The notes below the pieces were generated by a model. That model made no database searches. It was given only the letters and a program-made list of their open reading frames with translations, and was not told the origin of the DNA. The translations under genes were made by a program, and so were the position numbers. From Micromonospora okii (GTDB lineage: Bacteria > Actinomycetota > Actinomycetes > Mycobacteriales > Micromonosporaceae), in contig NZ_BBZF01000012.1 in NCBI RefSeq assembly GCF_020884795.1, forward strand, positions 313,801 through 364,349: a DNA stretch of 50,549 nucleotides, given 5' to 3'. Below, piece after piece: positions 10,130-19,557 of this stretch. Numbering within the stretch: the first letter of the stretch is position 1; the number at the start of each line of letters is the position of its first letter.

Positions 10130-12967
10130 TCAGGACGCCGCGCCCTGGGGCTCCTCGGCCAGCGGCTCCGCGTACGCGACGAGCCGCGCCGGCAGGTCCG
10201 TGCGCCGCTTGACGTCCAGCTTCCGGTACACCCGGGTGAGGTGCTGCTCCACGGTGCTCACCGTGATGAACAGCTTGCTGGAGATCTGCCGGTTGGTGTG
10301 CCCCTGCGCGGCCAGCGCCGCCACCCGCCGTTCGGCCTCGCTGAGCCCGTCGTCCGGCTCCTGCGCCTCCGCCCCGGCCGGGTACGCGGGCAGCCCGCCG
10401 CCCGGCTCCCGCCGGATCAGCCGCTGGGCCAGCACCGACGCCCCGCAGTCCTGGGCGAGCTGGTAGGCGCGGCGGACCAGCAGCCGGGCGCGCGCCGAGT
10501 CGCCGGCCCGCTGAAGGGTCTGCCCGGTGTCGCCGAGGGCCCGGACGAGTTCGAGCCGGTCGCCGCAGCCCTGGAGCAGGTTGACCGCCTCGGAGAGCAG
10601 CCTGCGCCGGTGGTCCGGGGCGGCGGTGGTGGCCAGCAGCCGCAGCGCGCGGCCCCGGGTCCGGTCGTCGACGCCGTGGGGGAGCCGCAGCTGCTCCTGG
10701 AGGAGCTGGGTGGCGTGGGTCTTGTTGCCGACGCTGAGCTGGACCCGGGCCAGCTCCAGCCGCCACGGCACCAGCCCCGCCACGTCGATGCCCCAGGTGC
10801 GCGCCAGCTCGCCGCACCGGCGCAGGTCGGCGGTCGCCGCGTGCGGTCGGCCCATGGCCAGGTGGTGCCGGCCCCGGGCGGCGAGGTAGTGCAGGCCCAG
10901 CGGGGTGCGGAACATCCCCGCCGGGACGGGGTGGGCCAGCCAGCGGTCGGCCTCGGAGAAGCGGCCCGCCTCGGTCGCGCAGCCGATCAGCGTGGCCAGC
11001 GGGCCGGCGATCGCCACCCCCCACGCCGGGGCGGGGAGGTCCGCCAGCGCCGCCCGGGCGTGGTGCTCCGCGCCCGGCAGGTCGCCGAGGCGCAGCGCCG
11101 CCTCCGCCCGGACCGCCCGGAGCACGGCCCGCCAGACCGGGGTGTGCCGGACCGCCGGCCGGTGCAGCAGCACGTCGCACCAGGCGACGGCCCGGTCGGC
11201 GCGGCCGGACCACAGCAGTGCCAGCAGCGGGGCGGTGAGCAGGCCCAGCGCGCCGTCGTCGGTGTGGTGCCGCTGCAGGAGCTGCTCGGCGGTGGCGACG
11301 GTGTCGTGCTCGGCCGCCGGCATCAGGGCCGCGCCGAGCACGGTCACCGCCTGCAACTGGGGGCTGATGGTGGTCGGCGCGGTCGCCGCCCGGCTCCACG
11401 TGCTGGGGGTCTCCCGGACGGAGGCGAGCTGGTCGGGGTGGGTGAGCGAGACGAGGAGCTGCATGGCCCGCAGCCGGCCGGCGAGGGCGGTGGGGCCGTG
11501 GTCGTCGTCGGGGGAGAAGGCGCTGACCGCCTCGGTGGCCTCCTCCGTCCGCCCCTGCCAGAGCAGGTACGGCACGGTGGACAGCGCCGCGCCGGTGGAC
11601 CAGCCGGCCGCCCGGGCGGCCTCCACCAGCTCGGTGAGGTGCCCGTTGACGGCCGTCGGGTTCACCTGCCACCGGGCGTCGACGAGCATTGCGGTGGTCG
11701 CCGTGCGCTGCTGCTCGTCCATCTCGGCCCGGCCGGCCAGGCGCAGGCAGGCGGTGGCCTGGTCGGGGCGGCCCGCCGCCAGGGCGTGCGCGGCGGCGTC
11801 GGAGAGCACGGGCACCACCCACGGCGCCTGCGCCCACGCGGCGGCGACCAGGTGCTCGGCCACCACGCCCGGCTCGGCGCCGTGCTCGTGCAGCATCTCG
11901 GCGGCCCGCTGGTGCAGGCCCCGACGCTCCTCGGGGGACATGTCGGCCAGGATCGAGCGCAGGATGCGCGGGTGGCGGAGCCGGTCGCCGTCCATCAGGC
12001 CGCAGGTGCGCAGCACCCGCACCGCCGGCACGGTGGACTCGGGCACCATGTCGAGGAGGTGCCCGAGCAGCTCGGCGGGGGCGGGGCGGTCCAGCACGGC
12101 CAGCGCCCGCGCGACCCGGCGCACCCCCGGCTCGTGCCGGTAGAGGCAGCCCAGCACGGCCTGGTCGAACGCGTCGCCGCCGGTGAGGTCCGGGAGGCGC
12201 TCGTCGCCCGCCTCGCGGGCCCGCTCGTCGATCAGGGCGCGGGTGAGCAGCGGGTTGCCGCCGGTCACGCCGAGGTAGCGTTCGGCGGCCTCGCGGGCGG
12301 CGACGCCGCTGTCGGCGTCGACGAGCCGGGCGATGGCCTCGACGGTCAGCGGGGGAAGGGTGATCCGCGAGAAGTGCGGCTGGCTGAGGAGCTCGGCGCG
12401 GAACAGCGGGTGCGGCGGGCGCAGCGTCGACGCCTCGGCGAGCACCACCATGATCCGGGCGTGGCGCAGCCGGCGGGTGACGTAGAGCAGGCAGTGCAGC
12501 GAGGCCGGGTCGGCGTGGTGCACGTCGTCGACGGCGAGCAGCAGCGGCCCGCGCTCGGCGAGGTCGGTCAGCGCGGTGAACAGGCCGTGCAGCAGGGGGG
12601 CCCAGAGCCGGTCGCCGGCCGCCGGCCCGTCGGCCGCGTCACCGCCGGCCTCCGGCAGCGGTACGGCGGAGGCGGCCTCCCGCATCAGCTCCTCGATCCG
12701 GACGGCCGCCTCGTGCCCCAACCGGGCGCTGTGGAAGAGCTGCCCGAGCACGCCCAGGTGCAGTCCGCGTTCCGCCCGGGAACCGGCCGCGCTGAGCACC
12801 CGTCCCCCGGCGGCGGCGGCCCACTCGCCGAACGCCTCCAGCAGGCTCGTCTTGCCGCTGCCCACCGCGCCCGTCACCAACGCGACGTGTCCGCGTTGCT
12901 GCTCGGCGCAGGCGTGGAACGCCTTCCGGAGCCGGGTCGTCTGTTCCTCCCGCTGCACCAGCACCAC
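10130..12967 (-). CDS. LAL-family (MalT-like) LuxR transcriptional regulator 1
   Basis: 945 residues from the GTG at 12967, which has AGAGAGG 9 nt upstream. The frame stays open further upstream, but this start aligns with the start of the adjacent paralogue and gives nearly the same length (945 versus 944). An N-terminal AAA/NTPase carries Walker A TGAVGSGKTS near residues 33-42 and Walker B LLLAVDDVHHAD. A long helical TPR-like middle follows. The C-terminal LuxR HTH begins at LSEAERRVAALAAQGHTNRQI and ends in TVEQHLTRVYRKLDV. This is the layout of the large ATP-binding activators that switch on macrolide and polyene clusters. It sits convergent to the exporter and downstream of LAL2, and TAGGGG elements lie 104-300 bp upstream of its start. 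Activation of the PKS cluster is inferred. Confidence 0.93.
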   Translation of the reverse strand: MVLVQREEQTTRLRKAFHACAEQQRGHVALVTGAVGSGKTSLLEAFGEWAAAAGGRVLSAAGSRAERGLHLGVLGQLFHSARLGHEAAVRIEELMREAASAVPLPEAGGDAADGPAAGDRLWAPLLHGLFTALTDLAERGPLLLAVDDVHHADPASLHCLLYVTRRLRHARIMVVLAEASTLRPPHPLFRAELLSQPHFSRITLPPLTVEAIARLVDADSGVAAREAAERYLGVTGGNPLLTRALIDERAREAGDERLPDLTGGDAFDQAVLGCLYRHEPGVRRVARALAVLDRPAPAELLGHLLDMVPESTVPAVRVLRTCGLMDGDRLRHPRILRSILADMSPEERRGLHQRAAEMLHEHGAEPGVVAEHLVAAAWAQAPWVVPVLSDAAAHALAAGRPDQATACLRLAGRAEMDEQQRTATTAMLVDARWQVNPTAVNGHLTELVEAARAAGWSTGAALSTVPYLLWQGRTEEATEAVSAFSPDDDHGPTALAGRLRAMQLLVSLTHPDQLASVRETPSTWSRAATAPTTISPQLQAVTVLGAALMPAAEHDTVATAEQLLQRHHTDDGALGLLTAPLLALLWSGRADRAVAWCDVLLHRPAVRHTPVWRAVLRAVRAEAALRLGDLPGAEHHARAALADLPAPAWGVAIAGPLATLIGCATEAGRFSEADRWLAHPVPAGMFRTPLGLHYLAARGRHHLAMGRPHAATADLRRCGELARTWGIDVAGLVPWRLELARVQLSVGNKTHATQLLQEQLRLPHGVDDRTRGRALRLLATTAAPDHRRRLLSEAVNLLQGCGDRLELVRALGDTGQTLQRAGDSARARLLVRRAYQLAQDCGASVLAQRLIRREPGGGLPAYPAGAEAQEPDDGLSEAERRVAALAAQGHTNRQISSKLFITVSTVEQHLTRVYRKLDVKRRTDLPARLVAYAEPLAEEPQGAAS

Positions 12968-13070
12968 TCGTGTCAGCCTCTCTCGTACGCGGTGCCGAAC
13001 CGGGGTCACCGGCGCGCACCGACACCGTCCCCGGGCCGCCGGCCGCCCCTCCACCGCGCCCGCCCGCCGT

Positions 13071-13088
13071 ACGGGGTGGTAGGGGTGG
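13071..13088 (+). promoter_or_regulatory. Tandem ACGGGGTGG/TAGGGGTGG element upstream of LAL1
   Basis: Two adjacent 9-bp copies (13071-13079 and 13080-13088) differ only in their second base pair position. The second carries the TAGGGG hexamer. The element is 104-121 bp before the LAL1 GTG, a plausible activator or autoregulation distance. Confidence 0.4.
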
Positions 13089-13257
13089 AGCGCACCGGGC
13101 CGCCGTGCCAGGTGGACCTGAAAAGAACTGTCCGTTCCGGACCGCGCTTTCCAGCGATCGATCCGTGTGTCCAGCGAGTCTGGCACCGGGCCAGGCGTGC
13201 GACAACGGGCGCGAGACCCCATCGTTTCGCGCTCAAACCTGCGGGTGTCGGTAGCCC

Positions 13258-13288
13258 TTAGGGGTTGCCATAGCCGCCGGAAGGGGTG
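13258..13288 (+). promoter_or_regulatory. TTAGGGG ... AAGGGGTG element between the LAL genes
   Basis: TAGGGG at 13259 and AAGGGG at 13281 are 22 bp apart, two helical turns. The second half, AAGGGGTGTCC, closely matches AAGGGTGTCC at 27667 upstream of the DUF5988 gene. Confidence 0.4.
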
Positions 13289-13436
13289 TCCGGGTCGGCC
13301 GAGTGGAGGAGCGAGACGACATGATGGACGGTGAAAGTGGCAATGTGGAGCCTGCGCCCGTACCAAAAATCCATTGTGGACGGTCCGTGCGGCTGACCCG
13401 CCGCCGATCGGTCGGGACGGGGCGCCGGCCGGCGCT

Positions 13437-16271
13437 TCAGAAGCGAGCGTCGCCGTCCGGCCAGGGGCCGGGGCGCGGCGGCGCGTGACGCCCCGCGGGG
13501 CTCGTGCCGGACCGGGTCGAGCGCAGCCGGGCGGCCAGGTCGCGCCGGGAGTCCACGTCGAGCTTGCGGTAGATCCGGGTCAGCCGCTGCTCGATGGCGC
13601 TGACCGTCAGGAAGAGCTCCTTGGCGATCTCCCTGTTGGTGTGGCCCTGCGCGGCGAGTGTCGCCACCTGGGCCTCCGTGTCGCTGAGCCCCTCCACGGC
13701 GACCGTGCGGTCGCCGTCGCCGTCGGCCTGGCCGCCGCGGGCGGCGGTGCCGGGGGCCAGGCGGGTGATGCCGCACTCCTGGGCCAGCGCCCGGGCGGCC
13801 CGGGTCGCCTCGCGGGCCCGCCGCAGGTCGCCCGCCTGCTGGTAGGCGTGCCCGAGGTCGGCGAGGCTGTGGACCAGCTCCAGGCGGTCGCCGCACTGCC
13901 GCAGCAACCGCACCGAGCTGCGCAGGTGCGGGATCGGGTCCCGGCCGTCCTCGGTCGCGGCCAGCACCCGCAGCGCGGCGGCCCGGTGCCGCACGTGTGT
14001 GGGCCGCAGCCGGCCCAGCTCCTCCCGGACCAGTTTCTCCGCCTGCTGTCGGCGACCGAGCTGGAGCAGCGCCCGGGCCGACTCGGTCCGCCAGGGGACC
14101 ATGGCCGGCAGGTCCAGCCGCCAGGCCGTCATGAGCTGACCGCAGAGCTGGAAGTCGGCCAGGGCGGCCTCCGCGCTGCCGGCGGCGAGCGCGTGCAGCC
14201 CACGGGCCTGGAGGTAGTGCAGCCCGAACGGGGTCTCGAACATCACCGGCGGCACCGGAACCTGGAGGCACGCCGCCGCCGCGTCGAGGTCGCCCATGAA
14301 GGTCAGGGCCCGCAGCCGTACGGCGAGCGGTATGCCGATCACCACGCCCCAGCCCTTCGGCGAGAGCTGGGCCAGCGCCGCATCGGCCAGGGTCCGCGCC
14401 CGGGGCAGGTCGCCGCGCCGGCTGGCGATCACCGCGTCGAGGGTGGAGAGCATCGCCGCCGGGGTGGCGTGCCGGTGGGCGCTGCCGCCCCGGCCCAGCC
14501 GGTCGCACCAGTCGTCGGCGAGGTCCAACCGGTCGGCGTAGATCATGGCGATCAGGGCGCAGAGGGCGGTCCACATGTTCCGCTCGTCGTCGAGCCCGGT
14601 GGTGGCCAGTGCCCGCTGGGCGTCCTCGACCGCGGTGGAGTCGCCGCGTCCGAGCGCGGAGGCCAGCAGGGTGACGCCCCGGAGGCGATGCTTGACGCGG
14701 GCGATGGCGAGCGGGTCCCGGGTGGGCGCGGGCCGGTCGACCGCCACACCGGGGTAGAAGACCGAGAGCCAGGCGCGGGTGACGAGCAGGTCGGCGGCCG
14801 AGCGCGGGTCGGCGCTGTCGGCCCGGTCGGCGAGGTGGCGCACCAGTTCGGCGGCCTTGTCGATCTGGCCGTGCCAGAGCAGGTACTGGATCGGCCCCGC
14901 GGCCTGCCTGCTGCCCAGGTGCCCGGCCCGCACGGCGTTGGCCACCCCCTCGAGGTGGGGGACGGCGGCCTGTGGGTCGAGGCTCCACTCCGCGCGGGCG
15001 AGCGCGGAGCGGACCCGGGCCCGCAGGCACTCGTCGAGGGAGTCCCGGTTGGCCCGGCGCAGGAAGCGCAGGGCGGCGTGCACCTCGCCGTCGCGCAACG
15101 CCTGTTCGCCGGCGTCGAGCAGGGTCCGGGCCATCCAGGGCTCGCTCAGCCCGTCCGTCCTGGCCAGGTGGCGCGCCACCCGCAGCGGCGGTGCGCCGTC
15201 CTCGTGCAGCAGGCAGGCGGCCTCCCGGTGCAGCCGGCAGCGTTCCTCCGCGGTCATGCCGTCGAGCACGGCCCGGCCGACCGCGCCGTGGCGCAGCCCG
15301 TCGCCGGTGACCAGGCCGGCGCTGGTGGACTCGTCGATCGCCCGCAGGACCGACCCCGAGCGCACGTCGACGAGCTGCGGCAGCAGGGTGCCGTGCAGCG
15401 GCTCCTCGGTCACCGCCAGCACCCGGGCGGAGGTGAGCACCAGGTGCTCGCAGCGGTAGAGGCAGCTCAGCACGGCTTCCCGGAACGCCTCGCCGACCTC
15501 CGGCCGCCCGGCGCGGCCCGGCGGGGCGGCCGCGTGGTCGTCGGCGAGCGCCTGGAGCAGCAGCGGATTCCCGCCGCTGATCCGGTGGGCCTCATCGGCG
15601 ATGCCGCGCGCGGCGACGGTGCCGAGCCGGGCGGCGAGGGCCTGGTACGTCCCGTCGCGGGAGAGCAGGGGGACCCGGACCCGGTGCAGCCGGGCGGGTT
15701 GCAGCAGCTCGGCGTAGACCTCGGGGTGCCACGGCCTGGTCCGGGGCGACTCGGTGAGCACGATCAGCGCGGCGAGGCCGGAGAGGCGTCGGGCCACGTA
15801 GTCCAGGCAGCGCAGCGACGGCAGGTCGGCGTGGTGCGCGTCGTCGACGGCGACGACCAGCGGGCCCCGTGCGGCCAGGTCCAGCAGGACGTCGCCGATC
15901 GCGGCGACGGCCCGGGCCCCGCCCTCCAGGTCGTCGTCGTCCGTGTCGACCCAGTCCAGGGCGCTCTGGTCGAGCAGCCGTCCCACGCGGGCGCGCTCGT
16001 CGTCGTTCAGCGGCGCGGCCCGGAAGAGCTGACGGACGACCTCCAACGCGACGGTGCGCTCGGCCCGGGAGGCGCTCGCGCCGAGGAAGCGGACGCCGGC
16101 CTCGCCGGCCTGCCGGGCGAACGCCTGCAACAGGGTGGTCTTGCCGGCGCCGACGGGCCCGGTCAGCACGGTGACGGGCCGCGCGTCGGCGAGCGGGTCG
16201 TCGGGCCCGAGCAGGGCGGCGAGCCGGCGCTCCAGGAGGCCGAGCTGCCGGGACCGTTCGGTCAGCTCCAT
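13437..16271 (-). CDS. LAL-family (MalT-like) LuxR transcriptional regulator 2
   Basis: 944 residues, ATG at 16271. Walker A is TGPVGAGKTT (about residues 38-47), Walker B is LVVAVDDAHHAD, and the middle is a helical repeat region. The C-terminal LuxR HTH runs from LSDTEAQVATLAAQGHTNREI to AIEQRLTRIYRKLDV. It is a same-strand paralogue of LAL1, 469 bp upstream of it, and the two probably arose by duplication. Many macrolide clusters carry one or more LALs. Having two with nearly identical recognition-helix regions suggests overlapping targets or a heteromeric activator. No TTA codon was noticed in either gene, so direct bldA control is not suggested. Confidence 0.93.
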   Translation of the reverse strand: MELTERSRQLGLLERRLAALLGPDDPLADARPVTVLTGPVGAGKTTLLQAFARQAGEAGVRFLGASASRAERTVALEVVRQLFRAAPLNDDERARVGRLLDQSALDWVDTDDDDLEGGARAVAAIGDVLLDLAARGPLVVAVDDAHHADLPSLRCLDYVARRLSGLAALIVLTESPRTRPWHPEVYAELLQPARLHRVRVPLLSRDGTYQALAARLGTVAARGIADEAHRISGGNPLLLQALADDHAAAPPGRAGRPEVGEAFREAVLSCLYRCEHLVLTSARVLAVTEEPLHGTLLPQLVDVRSGSVLRAIDESTSAGLVTGDGLRHGAVGRAVLDGMTAEERCRLHREAACLLHEDGAPPLRVARHLARTDGLSEPWMARTLLDAGEQALRDGEVHAALRFLRRANRDSLDECLRARVRSALARAEWSLDPQAAVPHLEGVANAVRAGHLGSRQAAGPIQYLLWHGQIDKAAELVRHLADRADSADPRSAADLLVTRAWLSVFYPGVAVDRPAPTRDPLAIARVKHRLRGVTLLASALGRGDSTAVEDAQRALATTGLDDERNMWTALCALIAMIYADRLDLADDWCDRLGRGGSAHRHATPAAMLSTLDAVIASRRGDLPRARTLADAALAQLSPKGWGVVIGIPLAVRLRALTFMGDLDAAAACLQVPVPPVMFETPFGLHYLQARGLHALAAGSAEAALADFQLCGQLMTAWRLDLPAMVPWRTESARALLQLGRRQQAEKLVREELGRLRPTHVRHRAAALRVLAATEDGRDPIPHLRSSVRLLRQCGDRLELVHSLADLGHAYQQAGDLRRAREATRAARALAQECGITRLAPGTAARGGQADGDGDRTVAVEGLSDTEAQVATLAAQGHTNREIAKELFLTVSAIEQRLTRIYRKLDVDSRRDLAARLRSTRSGTSPAGRHAPPRPGPWPDGDARF

Positions 16272-16508
16272 GGGCGTGGCCTCGGACGGCGCGCGGGGTT
16301 CGCGGTCGCCGGGTGCACCACCCTGCCTGCTCTGCCATCGAGCCTGACGAAATCGGAGACCGGCAATTCTGGACCCATTCCGGTGTGGCGAATACGGACG
16401 GCCGCCGCGCGCCGCGAGCGGGGCATCGATAGACCTGACTGCCTGGCCGGCTGCGGGTGGGAGGCTGCCAGTCCATCGACAATTGTTGGGCCGCCCCGAC
16501 GCATCCTT

Positions 16509-16514
16509 CCCCTA
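16509..16514 (-). promoter_or_regulatory. TAGGGG element upstream of LAL2
   Basis: The plus strand reads CCCCTATCG, the same nine bases as the exporter-proximal copy at 8156. It lies 238 bp before the LAL2 start and is oriented toward it. Confidence 0.35.
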
Positions 16515-17462
16515 TCGACCGCGATGCATGGTGGGAAGTATGGCATTCCCGCAAATGGGCGGCAAGCGGTTGACGGTAAAGGATGTGCAAACGTGGTTTG
16601 GCGCCCCGGGCCCGCCCGGAAGGGCAACAGCGGACCGTCGCCGGACGAATTCACAACGTGATACGTGAGCGGTCCTCCCGTCGCACGACGCCAATTTCCG
16701 GGGCCGGTGGACAGCGGGGCGCGACAGCCTTGGGCAGCGGCGCGCGGGGGCCCGGCGGGGCGACGGCCTGCCGACCGCCGCGGGGCAGGGAGGCGGGTGG
16801 CGGACCCGCCGCGGGGCGGTCGGCGTGGGCCGCCGCTCAACCCTGCCGGACGCCGTGACCGGCGACCCGCCAGCTCGTCTGGAGGCCGAAGCGCGGCAGC
16901 TCACCGGACGGGGCCCGCGTCGACCGCCGCCGCGCGCGGCCCGCCCCCGCCCCGTGCCGTCGGCCCGGACGGCGCCCCGCGTGGCCACCGAGCGCGTCGT
17001 CCCCCGTCGGGTGCGGCGGTCGGTGCGGTCGTCGGGTTCGGTCCGGCGGCACCGCCCCGTCCTCCGTGGCGCGCCGGTTCCCGAGGCACCCCCAACGGTG
17101 CGTCCCCTTCGGTGGCATCGACACGCGCTTGCCCGATTCGGGCACTTAAAAAAGAACAGCCGTTTTGATGTTGAATCCGGGCCGGTGCCGTCGGGCCGGG
17201 CGGCGAACATGCCTTCCCGGCTGACGGAACACAATCTCGTGCGGCTGCAAAATTGACGCGCGGAAGACCCGTTGCGGGCGTCCGGCGATTCCCCCGCGCG
17301 ATTCGTCGCCATTCTTTGCGGGCGTCCCCGAGCCACCGGCGACGGCGTGCCGAGGGGCGGAACGGCCGGTCCCGCCGGGGTCGCGAGCCGGGCCGTATGG
17401 GGCCCCACCTGGCACGCTACCCGCCCGCACCCCGGTCGGCGCCGCCCCGCTCGGCCGCACGG

Positions 17463-17499
17463 CTAGGGGTTGTGTCCAACCGGTGACCGCGCCTAACTT
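17463..17499 (+). promoter_or_regulatory. Candidate promoter with CTAGGGG activator box
   Basis: CTAGGGG (17463-17469) is followed 24 bp later by TAACTT (17494-17499), a TANNNT-type -10 box. This places the hexamer at the usual -35/-40 contact region. The spacing is nearly the same at 27667-27701. Confidence 0.45.
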
Positions 17500-17629
17500 C
17501 GGGGCACCCGCGAGCACGCGGGGCGGCCGGACATGGGACTACCCCCACCGACGACGCGAAGGGCTCTGTGGCCGTGATGTCCCAGCCACCGCCGAGAATC
17601 GCCGACCTCCTCGATGAAGGGCGGCGCCG

Positions 17630-19012
17630 ATGACACTGCTCCCGGCGCTGCGGGGAGCCGGCGCGGACCGGCCCGACGCCGTCCGGGTGGCCGGCCGGGC
17701 GTTGTCCAGCGAGGCCCTGCTCGGCTGCGTGAACGCGGTCGCGGACCGGATCCGGGGCGCCGGCGCGGTCGCCGTCGACGCGACACCCAGCCTGGAGGCC
17801 GTGGTCGGCATGGTCGGCGCGGTCCAGGCCGGCGTACCGCTGGTGCCCCTGCCGCCCGGTGCCGACGCGCGCGAGCGCGCCCGCATCCTGCGGGAGTCCG
17901 GCGCGAGCGTGGTCCTCGGCCCGGCCGTGGTCGCCGCGTCCCCCCGGCTACCCGTCGTCCCGGTCGACCTGCGGCGACGGTCCTGGGGCCAGCAGCCGGA
18001 GCCGCCCCCGGGCGTCGACGCCGTCGTCCTCTACACGGGGGGAACCGGCGGGCCGCCGCGCGGGGTGCGGATCTCCCGCCGGGCCGTCGCCGCCGACCTG
18101 GACCTGCTGGCCGAGGCGTGGCGCTGGAACCGGGAGGACGTCCTGGTCCAGGCCGCCCCGCTGTTCCGGGCGTACGGCCTGGTGGTCGGCCTCCTCGGCG
18201 CGCTACGGGTCGGCAGCCGCTTCGTCCACCTCGACCGGTACGCCGCCGCTGGCCCGGTCGGCACCATGTACCTGGCCGTCCCCGACCAGTGGGCGCGCAT
18301 CGCGCGGGACCGCCCGTGGGCCCGCACGCTGGCCGACGCGCGGCTCCTGGTCTCCGCCGACGCCCCGCTGCCCCCCGCCCTGACCGAGCGGCTGCGGCTG
18401 CTCACCACGCACGCCCCGATCCAGGGGTACGGCACGACCGAGACGCTGATCGCGGTGACCGGCCGGGCCGGCGCGCCCGGTGACACCGGGATCGCCGGCA
18501 CGCCCCTGCCCGGCGTGCAGACCCGCCTCCTCGACCGGGAGGACCGGCCGGTGCCGGCCGACGGCGAGTCGGTCGGCGAGCTGAGCATCCGGGGGCCGAC
18601 GCTGTTCAGCGGGTACGTCGACGGGCCGCCCCCGCCCGCCCCCGGCTGGCACGCCACCGGCGACCTCGCCACCGTGGCGGCGGACGGCTCGCACCGGATC
18701 ATCGGGCGACGGCGGACCGACGTGGTGCACAGCCGCAGCCGCCGCGTGCACGCCGGGCCGGTCGAGGAGGCGCTGCGCAGCCACCCCGGGGTCAGCGACG
18801 CGGCCGTGGTGGCCACTCCGCACCACGCTCTCGGCGAGCAGGTGACCGCGTACGTCGTCGCGGCCGAGGGGCTCACCGCCCAGGCGCTCATCGACCACGT
18901 CGGCCGCCACCTGTCGGCCTGCCATCGCCCCCGCCGGGTGCACTTCGTCGACGAGCTACCGCGCAGCGCCCTGGGCAGGGTGCGCAAGTCCGTGCTCATG
19001 GCCGCCGGCTGA
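17630..19012 (+). CDS. MatB-like acyl-CoA synthetase paralogue with altered catalytic motifs
   Basis: 460 residues in the ANL (adenylating) superfamily, colinear over its whole length with the intact MatB at 23323-24732. Nearly every signature is changed. The P-loop TSGTTGAPKG has become TGGTGGPPRG (residues 136-145). PLFHVHG has become PLFRAYG. The Arg before YGMTET, which in MatB contacts the substrate's free carboxylate, is Gly (GYGTTET, about 266-271). KSGGYRI has become HSRSRRV. The C-terminal catalytic lysine of the GK motif is Arg450. From knowledge of the family, the lysine loss should cripple adenylation. The frame is intact and keeps high third-position GC, so it appears maintained rather than decaying. 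It could be a pseudoenzyme, an acyl-CoA or AMP sensor, or an enzyme on an unknown substrate. An activator-type box lies upstream. Confidence 0.85.
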   Translation: MTLLPALRGAGADRPDAVRVAGRALSSEALLGCVNAVADRIRGAGAVAVDATPSLEAVVGMVGAVQAGVPLVPLPPGADARERARILRESGASVVLGPAVVAASPRLPVVPVDLRRRSWGQQPEPPPGVDAVVLYTGGTGGPPRGVRISRRAVAADLDLLAEAWRWNREDVLVQAAPLFRAYGLVVGLLGALRVGSRFVHLDRYAAAGPVGTMYLAVPDQWARIARDRPWARTLADARLLVSADAPLPPALTERLRLLTTHAPIQGYGTTETLIAVTGRAGAPGDTGIAGTPLPGVQTRLLDREDRPVPADGESVGELSIRGPTLFSGYVDGPPPPAPGWHATGDLATVAADGSHRIIGRRRTDVVHSRSRRVHAGPVEEALRSHPGVSDAAVVATPHHALGEQVTAYVVAAEGLTAQALIDHVGRHLSACHRPRRVHFVDELPRSALGRVRKSVLMAAG

Positions 19013-19041
19013 CCCGGCCCGCCCCCGGCTGAGGGGGACGC

Positions 19042-19494
19042 TCAGCCCTCCACCCAGCCGTGCCGCCGGGCCAGGGCCAGCATCCGCCCCCGCACCGCCA
19101 CGATCTGCGCCCCCGTCAGGTCCGGCACGGAGGTCACCAGCGCCTCGGTCGTCTCGGCGTAGAACGCCCGCTCGGAGAGCACGTCGCACAGGCCCTCCTC
19201 GTCGTCGGCCGCCCCCACGCCCTGCCCGGCCTCGCGGCCGCGCCCGGCCGGCGACGCACCGGCCCGCGCGGAGCGCTCGCCCGCCGGGGCCGGCCCGACC
19301 ACCCGCACCGTCAGGGCCTTCGGGCCGCGGTCGCTCTCCACCGCCTCGTACTCCACCGGGACACCGGGCCCCAGCGCCCACTTGTCGCCGTCCACCGTGT
19401 TCGCGTGCACGAACACGTCGTCCCCACCGCCGTCCGGGGTGATGAAGCCGTAGCCCCGCACCTCGTCGAACCGCACCACCCTGCCAGTCAGCAT
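19042..19494 (-). CDS. Cold-shock-domain protein with C-terminal extension
   Basis: 150 residues from the ATG at 19494 (an in-frame ATG at 19506 is an alternative). The first 70 residues form a cold shock domain with RNP1-like GYGFITP and RNP2-like VFVHAN, expected to bind single-stranded RNA or DNA. A Gly/Ala/Arg-rich linker follows, then a helical tail ending in LARRHGWVEG that I do not recognise. The usual actinobacterial CspA is about 67 residues, so the extension is notable. It is divergent from the phosphopantetheinyl transferase gene, and a strong hairpin sits in its leader. A role as RNA chaperone or translational regulator is inferred. Confidence 0.85.
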   Translation of the reverse strand: MLTGRVVRFDEVRGYGFITPDGGGDDVFVHANTVDGDKWALGPGVPVEYEAVESDRGPKALTVRVVGPAPAGERSARAGASPAGRGREAGQGVGAADDEEGLCDVLSERAFYAETTEALVTSVPDLTGAQIVAVRGRMLALARRHGWVEG

Positions 19495-19557
19495 CGCTTC
19501 CCGCATCCGTGAGACCACTGCATCCAGACCACCGCACTTGACGCCACTGCACTGAGG

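Larger units (their letters stand above)
12968..13436. other. LAL1 upstream region (469 bp)
   Basis: No gene is confidently supported here. It contains two TAGGGG clusters (separate entries), the AT-richer GAAC-N5-GTTC dyad at 13125-13137, and two weak short frames: plus-strand 13321-13488 with a GGAGGAG site, and minus-strand 13258-13374 without a good site. Promoter function for LAL1 is inferred. Confidence 0.5.
16272..17629. other. Long non-coding region between divergent LAL2 and the MatB-like gene
   Basis: 1358 bp with no frame I would call a gene. Parts are conspicuously less GC-rich (16340-16660 and 17140-17300) and the rest is GC-rich with no clear codon bias. It contains CCCCTA at 16509 (TAGGGG reading toward LAL2), CTAGGGGTTG at 17463 reading toward the MatB-like gene, and the AT-rich stretch around 17146-17175 with a partial copy of the GAAC/GTT element seen near 13125. 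An unrecognised small RNA or decayed gene cannot be excluded. Confidence 0.6.

Noticed and set aside
12968..13366. 133-residue upstream extension of LAL1
   Set aside because: The paralogue LAL2 starts at the equivalent point, a ribosome binding site fits the GTG at 12967, and the extension is Arg/Pro-rich out-of-frame-type sequence.
13258..13374. 38-codon minus-strand ORF between the LAL genes (ends PSGGYGNP)
   Set aside because: No ribosome binding site, weaker third-position GC than neighbours, and no recognised precursor motif. Its stop codon is part of the TAGGGG element.
13321..13488. 55-codon plus-strand ORF with GGAGGAG site
   Set aside because: It overlaps the 3' end of LAL2 antiparallel and its product is low-complexity basic; no independent support.
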